This document shows positions 33,101 to 41,410 of a stretch of 64,000 nt of DNA, in pieces. Source of the stretch: Rudaea sp. 3F27F6 (GTDB lineage: Bacteria; Pseudomonadota; Gammaproteobacteria; Xanthomonadales; Rhodanobacteraceae); assembly GCF_005503555.1 (NCBI RefSeq), contig NZ_SCNG01000009.1, forward strand, positions 62,001 to 126,000. Reading direction: 5' to 3'. Below the pieces are notes generated by a model. That model saw only the letters and a program-made list of their open reading frames with translations. It did no database searches and was not told the DNA's origin. A program made the translations under genes and the position numbers. How positions within the stretch are numbered: the stretch's first letter is position 1; the number at the start of each line of letters is the position of its first letter.

Positions 33101-35340
33101 CAGTGGTTCCAGCTTCGCGACTCGCCGGAGACGACATCGCTTTCGTTCGCAGCGCGGCGCGGCGCACATGGTCCTTCTTCGAAGACTACGTCGACGAACG
33201 TTCCTGCTGGCTGCCGCCGGACAATGTGCGCGAGCTGCCCGTTCGAGCCGTAGCGGGCCGCACGTCGCCGACGAACATGGGTCTCGGCTTGCTTTCTGCG
33301 GTGGCCGCTCACGACTTGGGTTATATCGATACGCGCGCACTGTTGGATCTTCTTGGAAACATGCTGCGGACGCTCGATGGTTTGCAGCGATATCACGGCC
33401 ATTTGTACAACTGGTACGACACACAGACGCTGGAACCGATGTCGCCTCCCTACGTGTCGGTGGTGGACAGTGGCAATTTCGTCGGGCACGTACTGGTATT
33501 GCGTCAAACCCTGTCGCAGCTTGGCGCGGCAGCCCGTTCGCCGATGGTGCTGGTGCACGGGGTGAGCGACGCGTTCGCGATTTTCCGCGAATGCGCAACC
33601 CTGGACGCCACGCTTGCGCAGGAATTCGAAACGCGTCTGCGCAGCATGTCGGAGCTGGCCGATTCGAATGCCAGGCAGTTGCATGCCGATGCGATCGCCT
33701 TGGCCGAAACCGCCAATCGGATTGCCGATTCGCTGGCCCTCGATGCAGGCGAGGGCGCTCAGGCTTGGGCCGACAAGTTGCGCGGCCATTGCACGATGCT
33801 CGTGCGCAACCTCGGTCCAAAGCCGCCGGACAGCGAGAGCAGCTTGATCGCGGAGGCGGCCTCGTTGATCGCGATCTGCGACCGGCTCGCCGATTGCGAT
33901 TTCGGCCTGTTTTACGACGAGGAACGCGAACTGCTGCACATCGGCATGGATGTGCGAAAAGGCAAGTGCGATGCCGGGCACTACGACATGCTGGCCTCCG
34001 AAGCTCGATTGACGGCGTATCTCGCAATAGCGCGCAAGAACATTCCGCCGAATGCATGGTTTTGCCTGGGGAGGCTGCAGACCTGCGAGAACGGCACTAC
34101 GGCTCTGCTGTCCTGGAGCGGATCGATGTTCGAATACCTGATGCCGAACCTCGTCATGCCGAACTTTCCCGGCACGCTGATCGATATCGCCGTGCGCGGC
34201 GCGGTGGACCGGCAGATCGCCTACATGTCGAAAAAGGGCCTGGCATGGGGCATATCTGAATCCGGGTATGCGGATCTCGAATACGACGGCAGTTATTGCT
34301 ACCGGGCTTTCGGCATTCCTTCTCTCGGTTTGCAGCCGGGCCTGTCGGGCAATTTCGTCATTGCGCCATATGCGAGCGCGCTCGCACTGCAGGTCGATCC
34401 GCCAGCCGCGGCGGCCAACCTGCGCCGTCTCGCCAACGAAGGCGTACTGACCTCTTGGGGATTCTACGAGGCCGTCGACTACGGATCGCGGTCAAGTCCC
34501 GGCCCCACAGGCTCCATCGTGCGCGAATTCATGGCACATCATCAGGGCATGAGCCTGCTGGCGTTTGCATCTACGGTGCTCGGTGATCGCATGCAACGCA
34601 GATTCTGCAGCGATCCTGAACTCAAGGCGGCAGCGATTTTGCTCAAGGAGCGTATGCCAAAACGCAGCCCGGTCGTATCCAGGGATGCTGTGACCGAACA
34701 CGTTGAAACCGAATTGCTGTCCGTCTCCGCAGACGATGCCGCGCAGTCCGCAATCGAAGACGATGCCGACGTCGACTCTCTGTCTGCTGTCGGGCGCCGA
34801 CAGGATGCACTGATCCGGCAATATTGTGGCCTGCGGCTCACGGAAGGTGGGATTCTCGGGGAACTCGCGACACTGCATTCTTTGCGGCTCCCATCGGTGT
34901 CCGACTTCGGTTGCGAGGAATTGCACGCGAAATTGATCGGGTCAGGGCCCGAGCGATCGAGCAATCTCGTCGTGCTGGCTCGGATACCTGATCGAAGCGG
35001 GCAGCTATTTTTGGCGCAAGCCCTGGCTTTGCACGGCTACAGCTATTGCAAGGGGCAGATTTTCACTTTGGTATTGCTGGTTCAAGAGGGGGTTGGCGAA
35101 CAACCGACGGCGGTTGTCGAGATGCATCGCGCCATCGCCGCTTCGTCGTTTGGACGGTGGCTTCATGAAAAGCCCGGCGGGGTATTCGTAGTCGGGAGTA
35201 GCGACTCGTCGTCCAATGTGCGGAACGCGCTGGAACTTATTGCAGCTGCGGAGCTTGTGGCGACAGCAGGTACCTTGCGCCTGATGGCCCGACGCGACAT
35301 GTCCCAAGACATCGAACAACTTGAAGGCGTTGACTGCTGA
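30103..35340 (+). CDS. ndvB: Cyclic beta-1,2-glucan synthase-like protein (GT84) lacking the GH94 catalytic domain
   Basis: The 1745-residue protein has an N-terminal regulatory region (1-410), two membrane helices (about 415-470), and a GT84 core with TLDSDTQLP (about 632), SHDLIEG (about 745) and RRQRWIRGDW (about 780). More helices follow, then a glycoamylase-like PF10091 domain (about 1040-1500; NWYDTQTL, WSGSMFEYLMP, HHQGMSLLA). After LLKERMPKRSPVV the usual GH94 beta-sandwich is absent. The remaining 180 residues match only the linker between sandwich and barrel, and no (alpha/alpha)6 barrel follows. Known cyclic-glucan synthases are about 2800 residues and need GH94 for chain-length control. 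Confidence 0.85.
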   Translation: MTRSSDFADRSDLASEKTPPGASDTPTIDGLTRSKNQQRSPDAQHGDGRIEALCRNLAASRRTALLRSRRDNRLSRLSVCGEQLRRSIAQASKALAQGARPNASVRWLLENAYVIETQLDRLRRSFSVRRSGQLPAVLDDDGMPVQRALDLASQLVREVDGGLDKQTIVAALKSYQTCRPLDFAELWALPDMFALALLERLAAVAVRASAGVVDSARASAFVASSDDPPAVGQTAPPYSDEFIAALASAPRNAGNAIEEPWRSIAGGAEKIRDAIVSTAMRQVEDETSTSRCINSLRFVEQADWRTIVATVSAVEDVLALDPAGHYKRMDFATRNVYRQAVARLARKLTVAEIDVAYKALALARAEGEQGTGRRESHIGYFLLDEGVDETIAALSGKRRIPSIYRLRRTGILPIAYLLAQLIGLAVCVGPVITWLGVVPIGRGYAVLTIVLLVLVVSQLSTHLVEAAASILRRPTPMPRMDYQHEIPDHASTLVVVPCLLNDPGHVRLLVDDLRTRFLSNRMRNIRFALLSDYADAHERSMPGDAEMLKAAADGIRDLNTEYGSAQQDGEIFYLFHRDREWNPTQNRWMGHERKRGKLAALNALLLRGNSEAFSLIVGDPSRIGAVRYVITLDSDTQLPWDGARRMIETIDHPLNRPALNKEGTSVVAGYTIIQPRVGHLEAEGGATRYARLFGGETGLDQYTRSSADLYHDLFGEGSYTGKGIYDVAAFDRLLEHRFPDNRILSHDLIEGCFARATVATDVVVFEEYPATYAVENNRRQRWIRGDWQIAAWLGPWVPVANGRCEFNRLSLLSRWKLLNNLRRSLFEPAALALLILAWFAGSAAALLTIAMLLPFLVPAVWQFGRTAAERLLDTGKAVIHEPIGGALGIHLGRAIFRLACLPYAALQGALAIFKTFCRVHLTHRNLLEWVAFDVLQRRSAKPKRREVSPDLALLGVNWAFCAVVVAACGRWQPAVLIAATPWFGLWAMAPFLEVWSRRRAVVPASRLAGDDIAFVRSAARRTWSFFEDYVDERSCWLPPDNVRELPVRAVAGRTSPTNMGLGLLSAVAAHDLGYIDTRALLDLLGNMLRTLDGLQRYHGHLYNWYDTQTLEPMSPPYVSVVDSGNFVGHVLVLRQTLSQLGAAARSPMVLVHGVSDAFAIFRECATLDATLAQEFETRLRSMSELADSNARQLHADAIALAETANRIADSLALDAGEGAQAWADKLRGHCTMLVRNLGPKPPDSESSLIAEAASLIAICDRLADCDFGLFYDEERELLHIGMDVRKGKCDAGHYDMLASEARLTAYLAIARKNIPPNAWFCLGRLQTCENGTTALLSWSGSMFEYLMPNLVMPNFPGTLIDIAVRGAVDRQIAYMSKKGLAWGISESGYADLEYDGSYCYRAFGIPSLGLQPGLSGNFVIAPYASALALQVDPPAAAANLRRLANEGVLTSWGFYEAVDYGSRSSPGPTGSIVREFMAHHQGMSLLAFASTVLGDRMQRRFCSDPELKAAAILLKERMPKRSPVVSRDAVTEHVETELLSVSADDAAQSAIEDDADVDSLSAVGRRQDALIRQYCGLRLTEGGILGELATLHSLRLPSVSDFGCEELHAKLIGSGPERSSNLVVLARIPDRSGQLFLAQALALHGYSYCKGQIFTLVLLVQEGVGEQPTAVVEMHRAIAASSFGRWLHEKPGGVFVVGSSDSSSNVRNALELIAAAELVATAGTLRLMARRDMSQDIEQLEGVDC

Positions 35341-35681
35341 AGACAGCCAATCTTTCTTCAGATCGGTGATTGCGGATAGCTAGCCATTGCAGAAAAGTCG
35401 AATCAGGCGCGCTACCCATACTTCGGCTTGTTGCGATCGGTACCGTCAAGAATCGCGTTTCAGATGTTGTCTGCTAAGAGACATCATAAGACGTTTGTTT
35501 CCGGCCGACATTGACAATAGCTGAGATGCGATTAGCGAACTTTATCGACAGTAGGGAAGGGCAGAATTTTTCGAAAGATGCACTGTATCGAGCGTCCGTA
35601 CGCCCAGAATGTCGAAGTATCACGGCTCGCCTTTGCGGCTTTGGTGCATTTCCGAATCGTGCAGTTTTGATGATACCTTGT
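35341..35681. other. Intergenic, no gene seen
   Basis: Between the synthase and the convergent marR gene I find no convincing coding frame, hairpin terminator or RNA gene. Confidence 0.5.
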
Positions 35682-36158
35682 TCAAGACCCAGATTGGGCG
35701 GCAATCAGGATCTTCAGTAGATTGGCAAGTTCTTTGCGCTGCTTTGGAGCGAGAACCGAGAGGAATTGTTCTTCAACACCGGTGAGTCTGGGACCGATGC
35801 TTGCCAGGCGCTCCGCCCCGACAGCTGTCAAGCCCACCGCGTGGGCTCGCCGATCTGTTGGGTGTCGTTCGCGTCGAATCCAGCCCTGCTTTTCGAGATT
35901 GTCGAGAAAAATGACCATCGAGGATTTCTCGATGCCAGTCCATTCGCTCAATTCGCGCTGAGTGCGCTGCGAGCCATTCGCTAATGCGCCCATGATCGCG
36001 ATATGCCCCAGGTGAAGCTCGTAGCCTCCCACTACGTCCTGCAGTTGGGTGCGAAGAAGATTGTGCGCGCGTTGTAGGAGGAAACCGATCGGCTTGGCAT
36101 CATCTCGCGCGGCGGCCGGAGTCCGGGCGGGAAGCTTGGTACGAGTAGCTGGCATCAC
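35682..36158 (-). CDS. MarR-family transcriptional regulator
   Basis: The 158-residue protein has the winged-helix layout of MarR: a helical start (FLLQRAHNLLRTQLQDVV), helix-turn-helix with TQRELSEWTGIEKSSMVIFLDNLEKQGWI, the wing RRERHPTDRRAHAVGLTAVG, and the dimerisation helix. MarR dimers bind palindromes and are released by small ligands. A perfect 20-bp palindrome lies 31 bp upstream, between this gene and the divergent glycosidase gene, so both genes are probably controlled by it. Confidence 0.92.
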   Translation of the reverse strand: MMPATRTKLPARTPAAARDDAKPIGFLLQRAHNLLRTQLQDVVGGYELHLGHIAIMGALANGSQRTQRELSEWTGIEKSSMVIFLDNLEKQGWIRRERHPTDRRAHAVGLTAVGAERLASIGPRLTGVEEQFLSVLAPKQRKELANLLKILIAAQSGS

Positions 36159-36189
36159 CCCATCGTAAGCGAAATAGGTTGAAAATAAT

Positions 36190-36209
36190 ATAGTCTATAT
36201 ATAGACTAT
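36190..36209. promoter_or_regulatory. Perfect 20-bp palindrome, probable MarR operator
   Basis: ATAGTCTATATATAGACTAT is fully self-complementary, with the size and A/T core of MarR operators. It is centred 41 bp from the marR start and 37 bp from the glycosidase start. Confidence 0.8.
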
Positions 36210-36236
36210 CTATTAAATCACCTATGGGGCAATGCT

Positions 36237-37667
36237 ATGTTGCGCACGCTATTGGGAGTTGTGCTGATGATCGCCTCCACCGTCCTGCTGGCAGAAACCT
36301 CCCTCCAATCGTCGCCACTCGGAGTTACCTGGGGTGCAACGTACGGTTTCGGCAAAGCGAAAGCGCTGCCGTTCATGCCCCAAGCACGCAAGCTTGGTGC
36401 ATCGTTCTCCCGCGTGACCTTGTACTGGAGTCAGCTCGAGCCGAAAGAAGGCGTCGCCCGATGGGTCGATCTCGACGCGTATATCTCGCAAATATCGTCA
36501 CCCGAAGAAGCCATTCTGACACTCGCTTCGGCATCTTCGTGGGCGACGCGTACAAAGACGTGGGTCTTCCCGTCGTCTCCGGCCTTGGATGCAGCGAAAT
36601 ACACGGCCTTTGTTCGTAACGTGGTTCAACATGCAAAAGGGAAGGTGCGCTATTTCCAAAACGACAACGAGCCCAATAATCCTTTTTTCTGGTCGGGAAC
36701 AGCCGAGGAATTTGCCGCGCAGCAACGGCTGTTCTATCGAGCCGTCAAGGAGGCCGATCCGTCGGCGACAGTGATTCTCGGTGGCTGCGATGGCCTTTTC
36801 GATCAGACGAATACCGACCCTTTTCCGGGGCAGGAGGCGGATCTCGCCTTCTGGAAGAAGGTGATTGCAATTGCCGGCGATTCGTATGATCTGTTCGATC
36901 TGCATCTGTACGGAAATCCGTATACGATTCCCGAGCGCATTGCAGTCGTACGCGACATGATGCGCGCGGTAGGCGCCGAGAAACCCATCATTGCCGCGGA
37001 ATATCACGGCCCCGGTTTCTTCGAATTCAAGGCAAACCGACGTTGGTGGCGAATGCTGCTGGGCCCCGAAGCGAAACCTGACGCAGTAAGTCAGTTGCGC
37101 GCGCAGGCGGCGACGCTGCCTGTCGAGACTAGAATGTTCTTGGATGCACACGACACGGCGAATGCGGAAAGGCTCAGGACATTGCAGACCGAAGACATTG
37201 TCGTGCGCAACACAATCGCACTGTCGAGTGGCATTCAGCGCACGGCTTTCTTCGATCTCTGGCACGACTCCGCGGAGGCCAACGCGGCGAATGCAATGCT
37301 CTACGGAGCATTCAAGTTGCTCGATCACGATGCCAACGAGGCATTGACAAAAGAGCTCCCACTGGCCACCAGCTTTCTACGTTTTTCGATGGCGCTGGCT
37401 GGTCAGACGCGTATTTCTCGCATCGCGGTCTCAGCACATCCTGACGTCTATGCGTTTCGGGTTGAGCGTACTCAGCGCTCGCCGCTGCTCGTGGTCTGGC
37501 GACGGCCTGTAGACGTCGGCGGCAGTGCAGAAGTGCTCCAGGTCGACTTGCCTTGGAAGGAAAAAGCGAAGCAGGGCACTACTGCGGTAGGAGGTAAAGC
37601 GGATTTCACCAAGAAGGGCGGTACTCTCAGCGTGCTGGTTTCCGAGATGCCGATCTTCATCGACTGA
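36237..37667 (+). CDS. Exported glycoside hydrolase, GH39/PslG-like
   Basis: The 476-residue protein has a signal peptide (MLRTLLGVVLMIASTVLLA) and a TIM-barrel pattern of clan GH-A: FSRVTLYWSQLEPKEGV on strand 2, the acid/base at QNDNEPNNPFFW (E145), DLHLYGN, and the nucleophile at AAEYHGPG (E255). A small C-terminal beta-domain follows. PslG-type enzymes trim exopolysaccharide in the periplasm or loosen biofilm. Divergence from marR across a palindrome suggests induction by a ligand, perhaps a phenolic or sugar derivative. Its last 11 bases overlap the truncated kinase gene. Confidence 0.75.
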   Translation: MLRTLLGVVLMIASTVLLAETSLQSSPLGVTWGATYGFGKAKALPFMPQARKLGASFSRVTLYWSQLEPKEGVARWVDLDAYISQISSPEEAILTLASASSWATRTKTWVFPSSPALDAAKYTAFVRNVVQHAKGKVRYFQNDNEPNNPFFWSGTAEEFAAQQRLFYRAVKEADPSATVILGGCDGLFDQTNTDPFPGQEADLAFWKKVIAIAGDSYDLFDLHLYGNPYTIPERIAVVRDMMRAVGAEKPIIAAEYHGPGFFEFKANRRWWRMLLGPEAKPDAVSQLRAQAATLPVETRMFLDAHDTANAERLRTLQTEDIVVRNTIALSSGIQRTAFFDLWHDSAEANAANAMLYGAFKLLDHDANEALTKELPLATSFLRFSMALAGQTRISRIAVSAHPDVYAFRVERTQRSPLLVVWRRPVDVGGSAEVLQVDLPWKEKAKQGTTAVGGKADFTKKGGTLSVLVSEMPIFID

Positions 37668-38145
37668 GAGCAAGGCATTGATTCGTCCAAAGGTGTGCGA
37701 TATTCGGATGTTTCATCTGCGCGAGGATCGCGCGCTCGCGCAAGAAGCGGGCCCTGGCATCCGCTCGGAGTTTGCTGCTCCGAATTAGCTTCAGCGCAAC
37801 TTCTTGAGAAAACGCGCCGTCGTCGCGCTCAGCGCGGTAGACCACACCCATACCGCCGCGTCCGAGGCATTCGACGAGGCGGTAGTTTCCGATTCGCCAC
37901 CCTGTTTGATCTGTATCTTCAGCCAGATGTGAATACAATCCGGCTTGCACCGCAATTTTTTCGATGGAAAGATCCAGCAATCCATCCCTGACCGAATCGA
38001 GTCTAAGCATCTCCAACAATCTGGCTGCGCTTATTTCGTCGCTGCCACAGGCATGCACGACGAACTTTTCCCGCTCGTCCAAAGGCAAGTTTAGGGCCTG
38101 CTCGAACAACCTGATCAGATCGTCTTCTTCCATTTCAAACTTCAA
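37657..38145 (-). pseudogene. Serine/threonine protein kinase, truncated after the N-lobe
   Basis: The frame begins MKFEMEEDDLIRLFEQALNLP with a regulatory lead-in of about 85 residues, then the kinase glycine loop LGRGGMGVVYRAERDDG, the lysine strand EVALKLIR and the alphaC helix RERAILAQMKHPNIAHL. Right after subdomain IV it changes to WTNQCLALSR and stops. The hinge, HRD loop, DFG and entire C-lobe are absent, so no kinase activity is possible. The break lies against the glycosidase gene, suggesting a deletion or an insertion that replaced the rest. Confidence 0.85.
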
Positions 38146-38490
38146 CGCAAAGTTGACGTGGGCATTTTGACTGACAGGATCGATTGCAGCAGATTGTGGC
38201 CATCCACTTCAATAGCTATGGCCCGCAACGCGGTCCGCAATCCCAGATATGAAGGGATTGAGCACTGAATGTCGAAGTGCATCTAGCAGGCAAAGAGCAG
38301 ACTCACGTACAGTTCCCTTCATAAAGCAGGCGTTGAAAGATAACGCTCTGTCAACGAAGATCGTCCGGCAGGTTAGCCGTTACCTATTCGTTACCGATTC
38401 ATTCCCGAATCCTGGTGGCTTCGTGCCGATGGGACGCCTAGCATCGACATATCGTTCAAAGTAACGGTATTCCCAAATTCGGAGTCCTCA
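38146..38490. other. Intergenic, no clear gene
   Basis: The 345 bp upstream of both the truncated kinase and the secreted protein show no supported ORF. They should hold the promoter of the secreted-protein gene, which has GGAG 6 nt before its ATG. Confidence 0.5.
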
Positions 38491-39582
38491 ATGTCAGCTA
38501 GTCCGTGCAAATCCGTTTCCTTTTCCGTGTGGCTTTGCCTGACCTGCATCCTGTTTGCGAACGCCTCACACGCGGCGCGCCAGGTCGGCACCTACGTCGG
38601 CAACTACATCGGCAGCGATCAGGGCACGGCTACGATCAAGGTGAACAGCAACGGCTCCGTAACTTGTGAACTCTCAAGTACATCCCAGCAAAAGACCTTC
38701 GTTGGGAGCACGGGTGGCGTGCAGAACACGGAGCCTTTCATTTTCAATTGCCGGGGCAGTGCGGACAGTGGCTACGTTCTCGGCGTAAACGGCGGAGAAT
38801 CCAGCCCTAACCTGCCCAGCGACACGATCTCGGGGAACTGGATCGTCTCCTACGGTGGCGGCGCGCCAAGCGACTCCGGTTCGTACACCGCCAAGCTCGT
38901 CAACAATTTATTCTCGGACTTGCGCGTACAGCCCAACCCGGCAGTGACGGGTCAGGTAGTCAACCTTGTCTTCCTTGCGAAGGGTTGCACTCTCTCTTCT
39001 TCAGAGGGAGCGACTGTGAAGGTCGAAGGGTCTGTCGTGAACGTAAGCACGACCTACGAGAAGACCTGTTGGGGTACTCCTCCGCCGCCCCGGGAGGTGA
39101 CCGTGCCACTCGGAATTTTCGCGACGGGCGCGTATACATTGCGTTTTGTAAGCATCGAAGAAACTACCCCGAACCCGCCGATCGACATTCCATTCCAGGT
39201 GACCGACGGACTCAATCCTGCAGCGATCAGTGGCCTCTGGTATGACCCGACCTATTCTGGTTCGGGCTTCAGCATCCTCGCCTCGGGAGCCGGCCTTCTG
39301 GTCACCTACTACGGCTGGGATACGAACGGCGGGCGTCTCTGGCTGATCTCGGATACCGGCCCGAAGACGATCACACCCGGAACGACCATAACGCTGCCCA
39401 TGGCGCAGGGCAACGGCGGCAGCTTCAGCCACCCGGCGCGCAATCCGACCACGTGGGGAACGTTGACCTTGAAATTCAACAGTTGCTCGACCGCAACAGC
39501 AACCTTGAACGGTACCGACGGCCAGCAGAATCAAAACCTTGTTCTGCTCGCTGGAGTAGGTAACAGCAACCTCTGCCAATAG
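38491..39582 (+). CDS. Secreted beta-rich protein of unknown function
   Basis: The 363-residue protein has a Sec signal (VWLCLTCILFANASHA). Residues 30-150 form a repeat-poor, Ser/Gly/Thr-rich beta domain (GTYVGNYIGSDQGTATIKVN). Residues 150-235 are an immunoglobulin-like segment with two cysteines. Residues 240-330 contain ISGLWYDPTYSGSGFSI then YYGWDTNGGRLWLIS, a block common in exported proteins of Xanthomonadales-like bacteria. Six cysteines could form disulfides outside the cell. I cannot assign a function. A terminator follows at 39611. Confidence 0.8.
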   Translation: MSASPCKSVSFSVWLCLTCILFANASHAARQVGTYVGNYIGSDQGTATIKVNSNGSVTCELSSTSQQKTFVGSTGGVQNTEPFIFNCRGSADSGYVLGVNGGESSPNLPSDTISGNWIVSYGGGAPSDSGSYTAKLVNNLFSDLRVQPNPAVTGQVVNLVFLAKGCTLSSSEGATVKVEGSVVNVSTTYEKTCWGTPPPPREVTVPLGIFATGAYTLRFVSIEETTPNPPIDIPFQVTDGLNPAAISGLWYDPTYSGSGFSILASGAGLLVTYYGWDTNGGRLWLISDTGPKTITPGTTITLPMAQGNGGSFSHPARNPTTWGTLTLKFNSCSTATATLNGTDGQQNQNLVLLAGVGNSNLCQ

Positions 39583-39610
39583 GAATTCCGGCTTGAGCTT
39601 GGAGCCCGAG

Positions 39611-39641
39611 GCCCGGAGCGGAAATGCGCCGGGCTTTTTTT
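39611..39641 (+). terminator. Rho-independent terminator
   Basis: GCCCGG (39611-39616) pairs with CCGGGC (39629-39634), followed by seven T residues. It closes the secreted-protein gene. Confidence 0.85.
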
Positions 39642-39804
39642 ATGCCCGCAGGGCGTACTTGGTTGAAGCCCTCAGCCCCCCGTTCGGTGCGCCGTAAAGG
39701 CGTTCGCGGCGAGTCAAGATTGCTCGGGAGCCGCACCGTGATGCGGGGCGTCGGATCAAAGGAGCCCGTGAATGTCTCCGCGCTTATGCTGGCTCTGCGT
39801 TTAA

Positions 39805-39914
39805 CCGCTACAAAATACACATCAAACAAGCACGGGGCTCCGATCGATCAACTTTGCATCTTTGATTCCGTTACCTTTTTCGGGTTGCCCGCTACAAAAT
39901 GCACCCAAAACAAG
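39805..39914. repeat. Imperfect 26-bp direct repeat pair
   Basis: The copies at 39805-39830 and 39889-39914 both begin CCGCTACAAAAT and end AACAAG, identical at about 22 of 26 positions and 84 bp apart. Each is followed by a GATCGA-containing stretch. Origin unknown; possible recombinase or cassette-end sites. Confidence 0.45.
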
Positions 39915-40139
39915 ATCACCCCTAGATCGACTCGTCGGCCTAGCTGGACCGGCCACTACGTTGTGCACCCGTGCACGCACTGCGGTACATTCCCCTCGCC
40001 GAACGCTCTAGGGGGTGTTATGACTTGGCAGGGTGAATCGAGTATTGGTGAGGGTGGCCTAGCTTCTGGGAGCAGATGCGCCAGCAGAAGTCCCAGGCTG
40101 TGTTCGATGCGTAGCAGTTAGAGCTGCGTACGGACCTGT

Positions 40140-40307
40140 TTAAGGATAGCGGCCCACCTGTATCCAGGGCGTGCTGTATCTCGATGATGGTGTCTCGCCA
40201 GTCGAAGACTGGGCCGGCCGGACTTTGTAGCCGTTTGCGGTGTGGATGACGCCGTCATCGTCGACGGTCCACTCGTCGAACGGCCAAGGTAGTTCGGTGT
40301 AGCGCAT
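40140..40307 (-). CDS. Small hypothetical ORF, possibly frameshifted
   Basis: A 55-residue frame starts MRYTELPWPFDEWTVDDDG and continues VIHTANGYKVRPA, a sensible small-protein composition with tryptophans and acidic residues. After PA the composition becomes Ser/Thr-rich. In the neighbouring frame the sequence reads FDWRDTIIEIQHALDTGGPL, suggesting one frameshift in a longer gene. No family recognised. Confidence 0.3.
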   Translation of the reverse strand: MRYTELPWPFDEWTVDDDGVIHTANGYKVRPAQSSTGETPSSRYSTPWIQVGRYP

Positions 40308-40680
40308 GGAGACCCCTATGTTTGCGTAAACGTTGCTTACACAGCCACGGCAGGGTTTTCTAGACTGGCGTCGTAGTAAATAGTTGCAAGTACTCGTGTC
40401 GGTAACCTATGACCCTGTCGTTGAATTCAACTCTTTGAATTTTCGAATAATCCTATGGAATTCATTCGCCAAAGCCATAAGATTGCGGCAACGTATGCGT
40501 ACAAAAGAAAGTTTGCGACAGAGTTAGCGCGCAGACGAGAGATCGATTGGAAGCTATGACTGCAGTTGTAGAAGGGTAGCTGTCCAGGCGGACGAGCCTT
40601 GCGGGCGAAAGTCCAAGCTGTTTCAGGATAGGTCTGTGGTAGAACTGTGTAGGACAGCCCGTACGCTCAAGCGGGTCACC

Positions 40681-40812
40681 ATGACGAGCCACGGCAAGTG
40701 GCTAGTCTACGAGGCCAAGCGAGATGAGTTCATGTGTTTCTGGGGCACATCAACAAGCGACCTCAACGCCCCCGGTGTCTTTGGCGCACCGCTCTACTGT
40801 TGGTCCGCTTAG
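40681..40812 (+). CDS. Small integron-cassette ORF
   Basis: The 43-residue frame starts MTSHGKWLVYEAKRDEFM and ends PLYCWSA, with its stop 9 bp before the first attC site. That position is typical for a gene cassette. No SD is obvious and the function is unknown. The cassette's 5' end cannot be placed, so a longer upstream frame may have been lost. Confidence 0.4.
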   Translation: MTSHGKWLVYEAKRDEFMCFWGTSTSDLNAPGVFGAPLYCWSA

Positions 40813-40821
40813 GTCAGGCAC

Positions 40822-40911
40822 ACCTAACTATGCGGTCAAGCGGACCGCCGCGACAGGCTGCGGTATCCTGACACTCCCGGCGGCAGCGGCCGCTTAGCTC
40901 AAGCGTTAGGC
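40822..40911. repeat. attC recombination site 1 (integron cassette)
   Basis: The 90-bp element starts ACCTAAC and ends GCGTTAGGC. Its inner arms, GCGGTCAAGCGGACCGCC and GGCGGCAGCGGCCGCTTAGC, are near-complementary and would fold as an attC hairpin in single-stranded form. The GTTAGGC end is the cassette integration core. It closely resembles attC site 2. Confidence 0.8.
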
Positions 40912-40930
40912 CGTAAACCAGCATCATCTC

Positions 40931-41410
40931 GTGACAACACTTTCAAAAATCTATCCGTCGTACACTGTTTGGCTGAAATTCTCGGCTAAGACGCTTACCT
41001 TTCTCTTTACATTTTTGCTCGCCAGTGTATTCGTTGTTGATCTCATTAAGGGCGGCTCGCTCCCGAACGCATACACTGTTGCAATTCTTGTGGCTGCCTT
41101 GCTACTAGTAACTGCTGCTCTCGCACTCCTGCTCTATGGCGTTTTTCGCGCATCAGCCTGGTCAATGTCTCGTGAGGGTCTGAGAGGCAGGAGCTTCTGG
41201 GGACGCAGGACAGAAATTCCTTGGTCGAAAGTCAGCAAGGTTTCTCCTTTTTCCATGCACGGCATTCCTGGTTTCGTTGCTGGCTCCGACTCAAAGCGTG
41301 AGGTCTATGCTTGTGTGCTTGGCCTCGACCTCAATGAGGTTCACTCCCGTCTCATCCTCTATGCAGGTGCACAACACCCGCTTACCAAACTGTTTGAGCG
41401 CGCGGCCTAA
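40931..41410 (+). CDS. Integron cassette membrane protein
   Basis: The 159-residue protein has two hydrophobic segments (about 20-40 TLTFLFTFLLASVFVVDLI and 47-72) and a C-terminal soluble part with REGLRGRSFWGRRTEIPWSKVSKV, resembling small PH-like/DUF-type bacterial membrane proteins. It begins 20 bp after attC 1 and its TAA is inside attC 2, the normal geometry of a promoterless cassette gene. Function unknown. Confidence 0.7.
   Translation: MTTLSKIYPSYTVWLKFSAKTLTFLFTFLLASVFVVDLIKGGSLPNAYTVAILVAALLLVTAALALLLYGVFRASAWSMSREGLRGRSFWGRRTEIPWSKVSKVSPFSMHGIPGFVAGSDSKREVYACVLGLDLNEVHSRLILYAGAQHPLTKLFERAA

Larger units (their letters stand above)
39642..40680. other. Low-coding accessory stretch
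   Basis: About 1 kb with many stops in all frames. It holds an imperfect 26-bp repeat pair (39805 and 39889), one doubtful small ORF on the minus strand (40140-40307), and otherwise nothing I recognise. It leads into the integron cassettes. Confidence 0.5.

Noticed and set aside
39624-40121. 165-residue plus-strand ORF
   Set aside because: It spans the terminator and the imperfect repeats, has no SD, and its composition does not look like protein.
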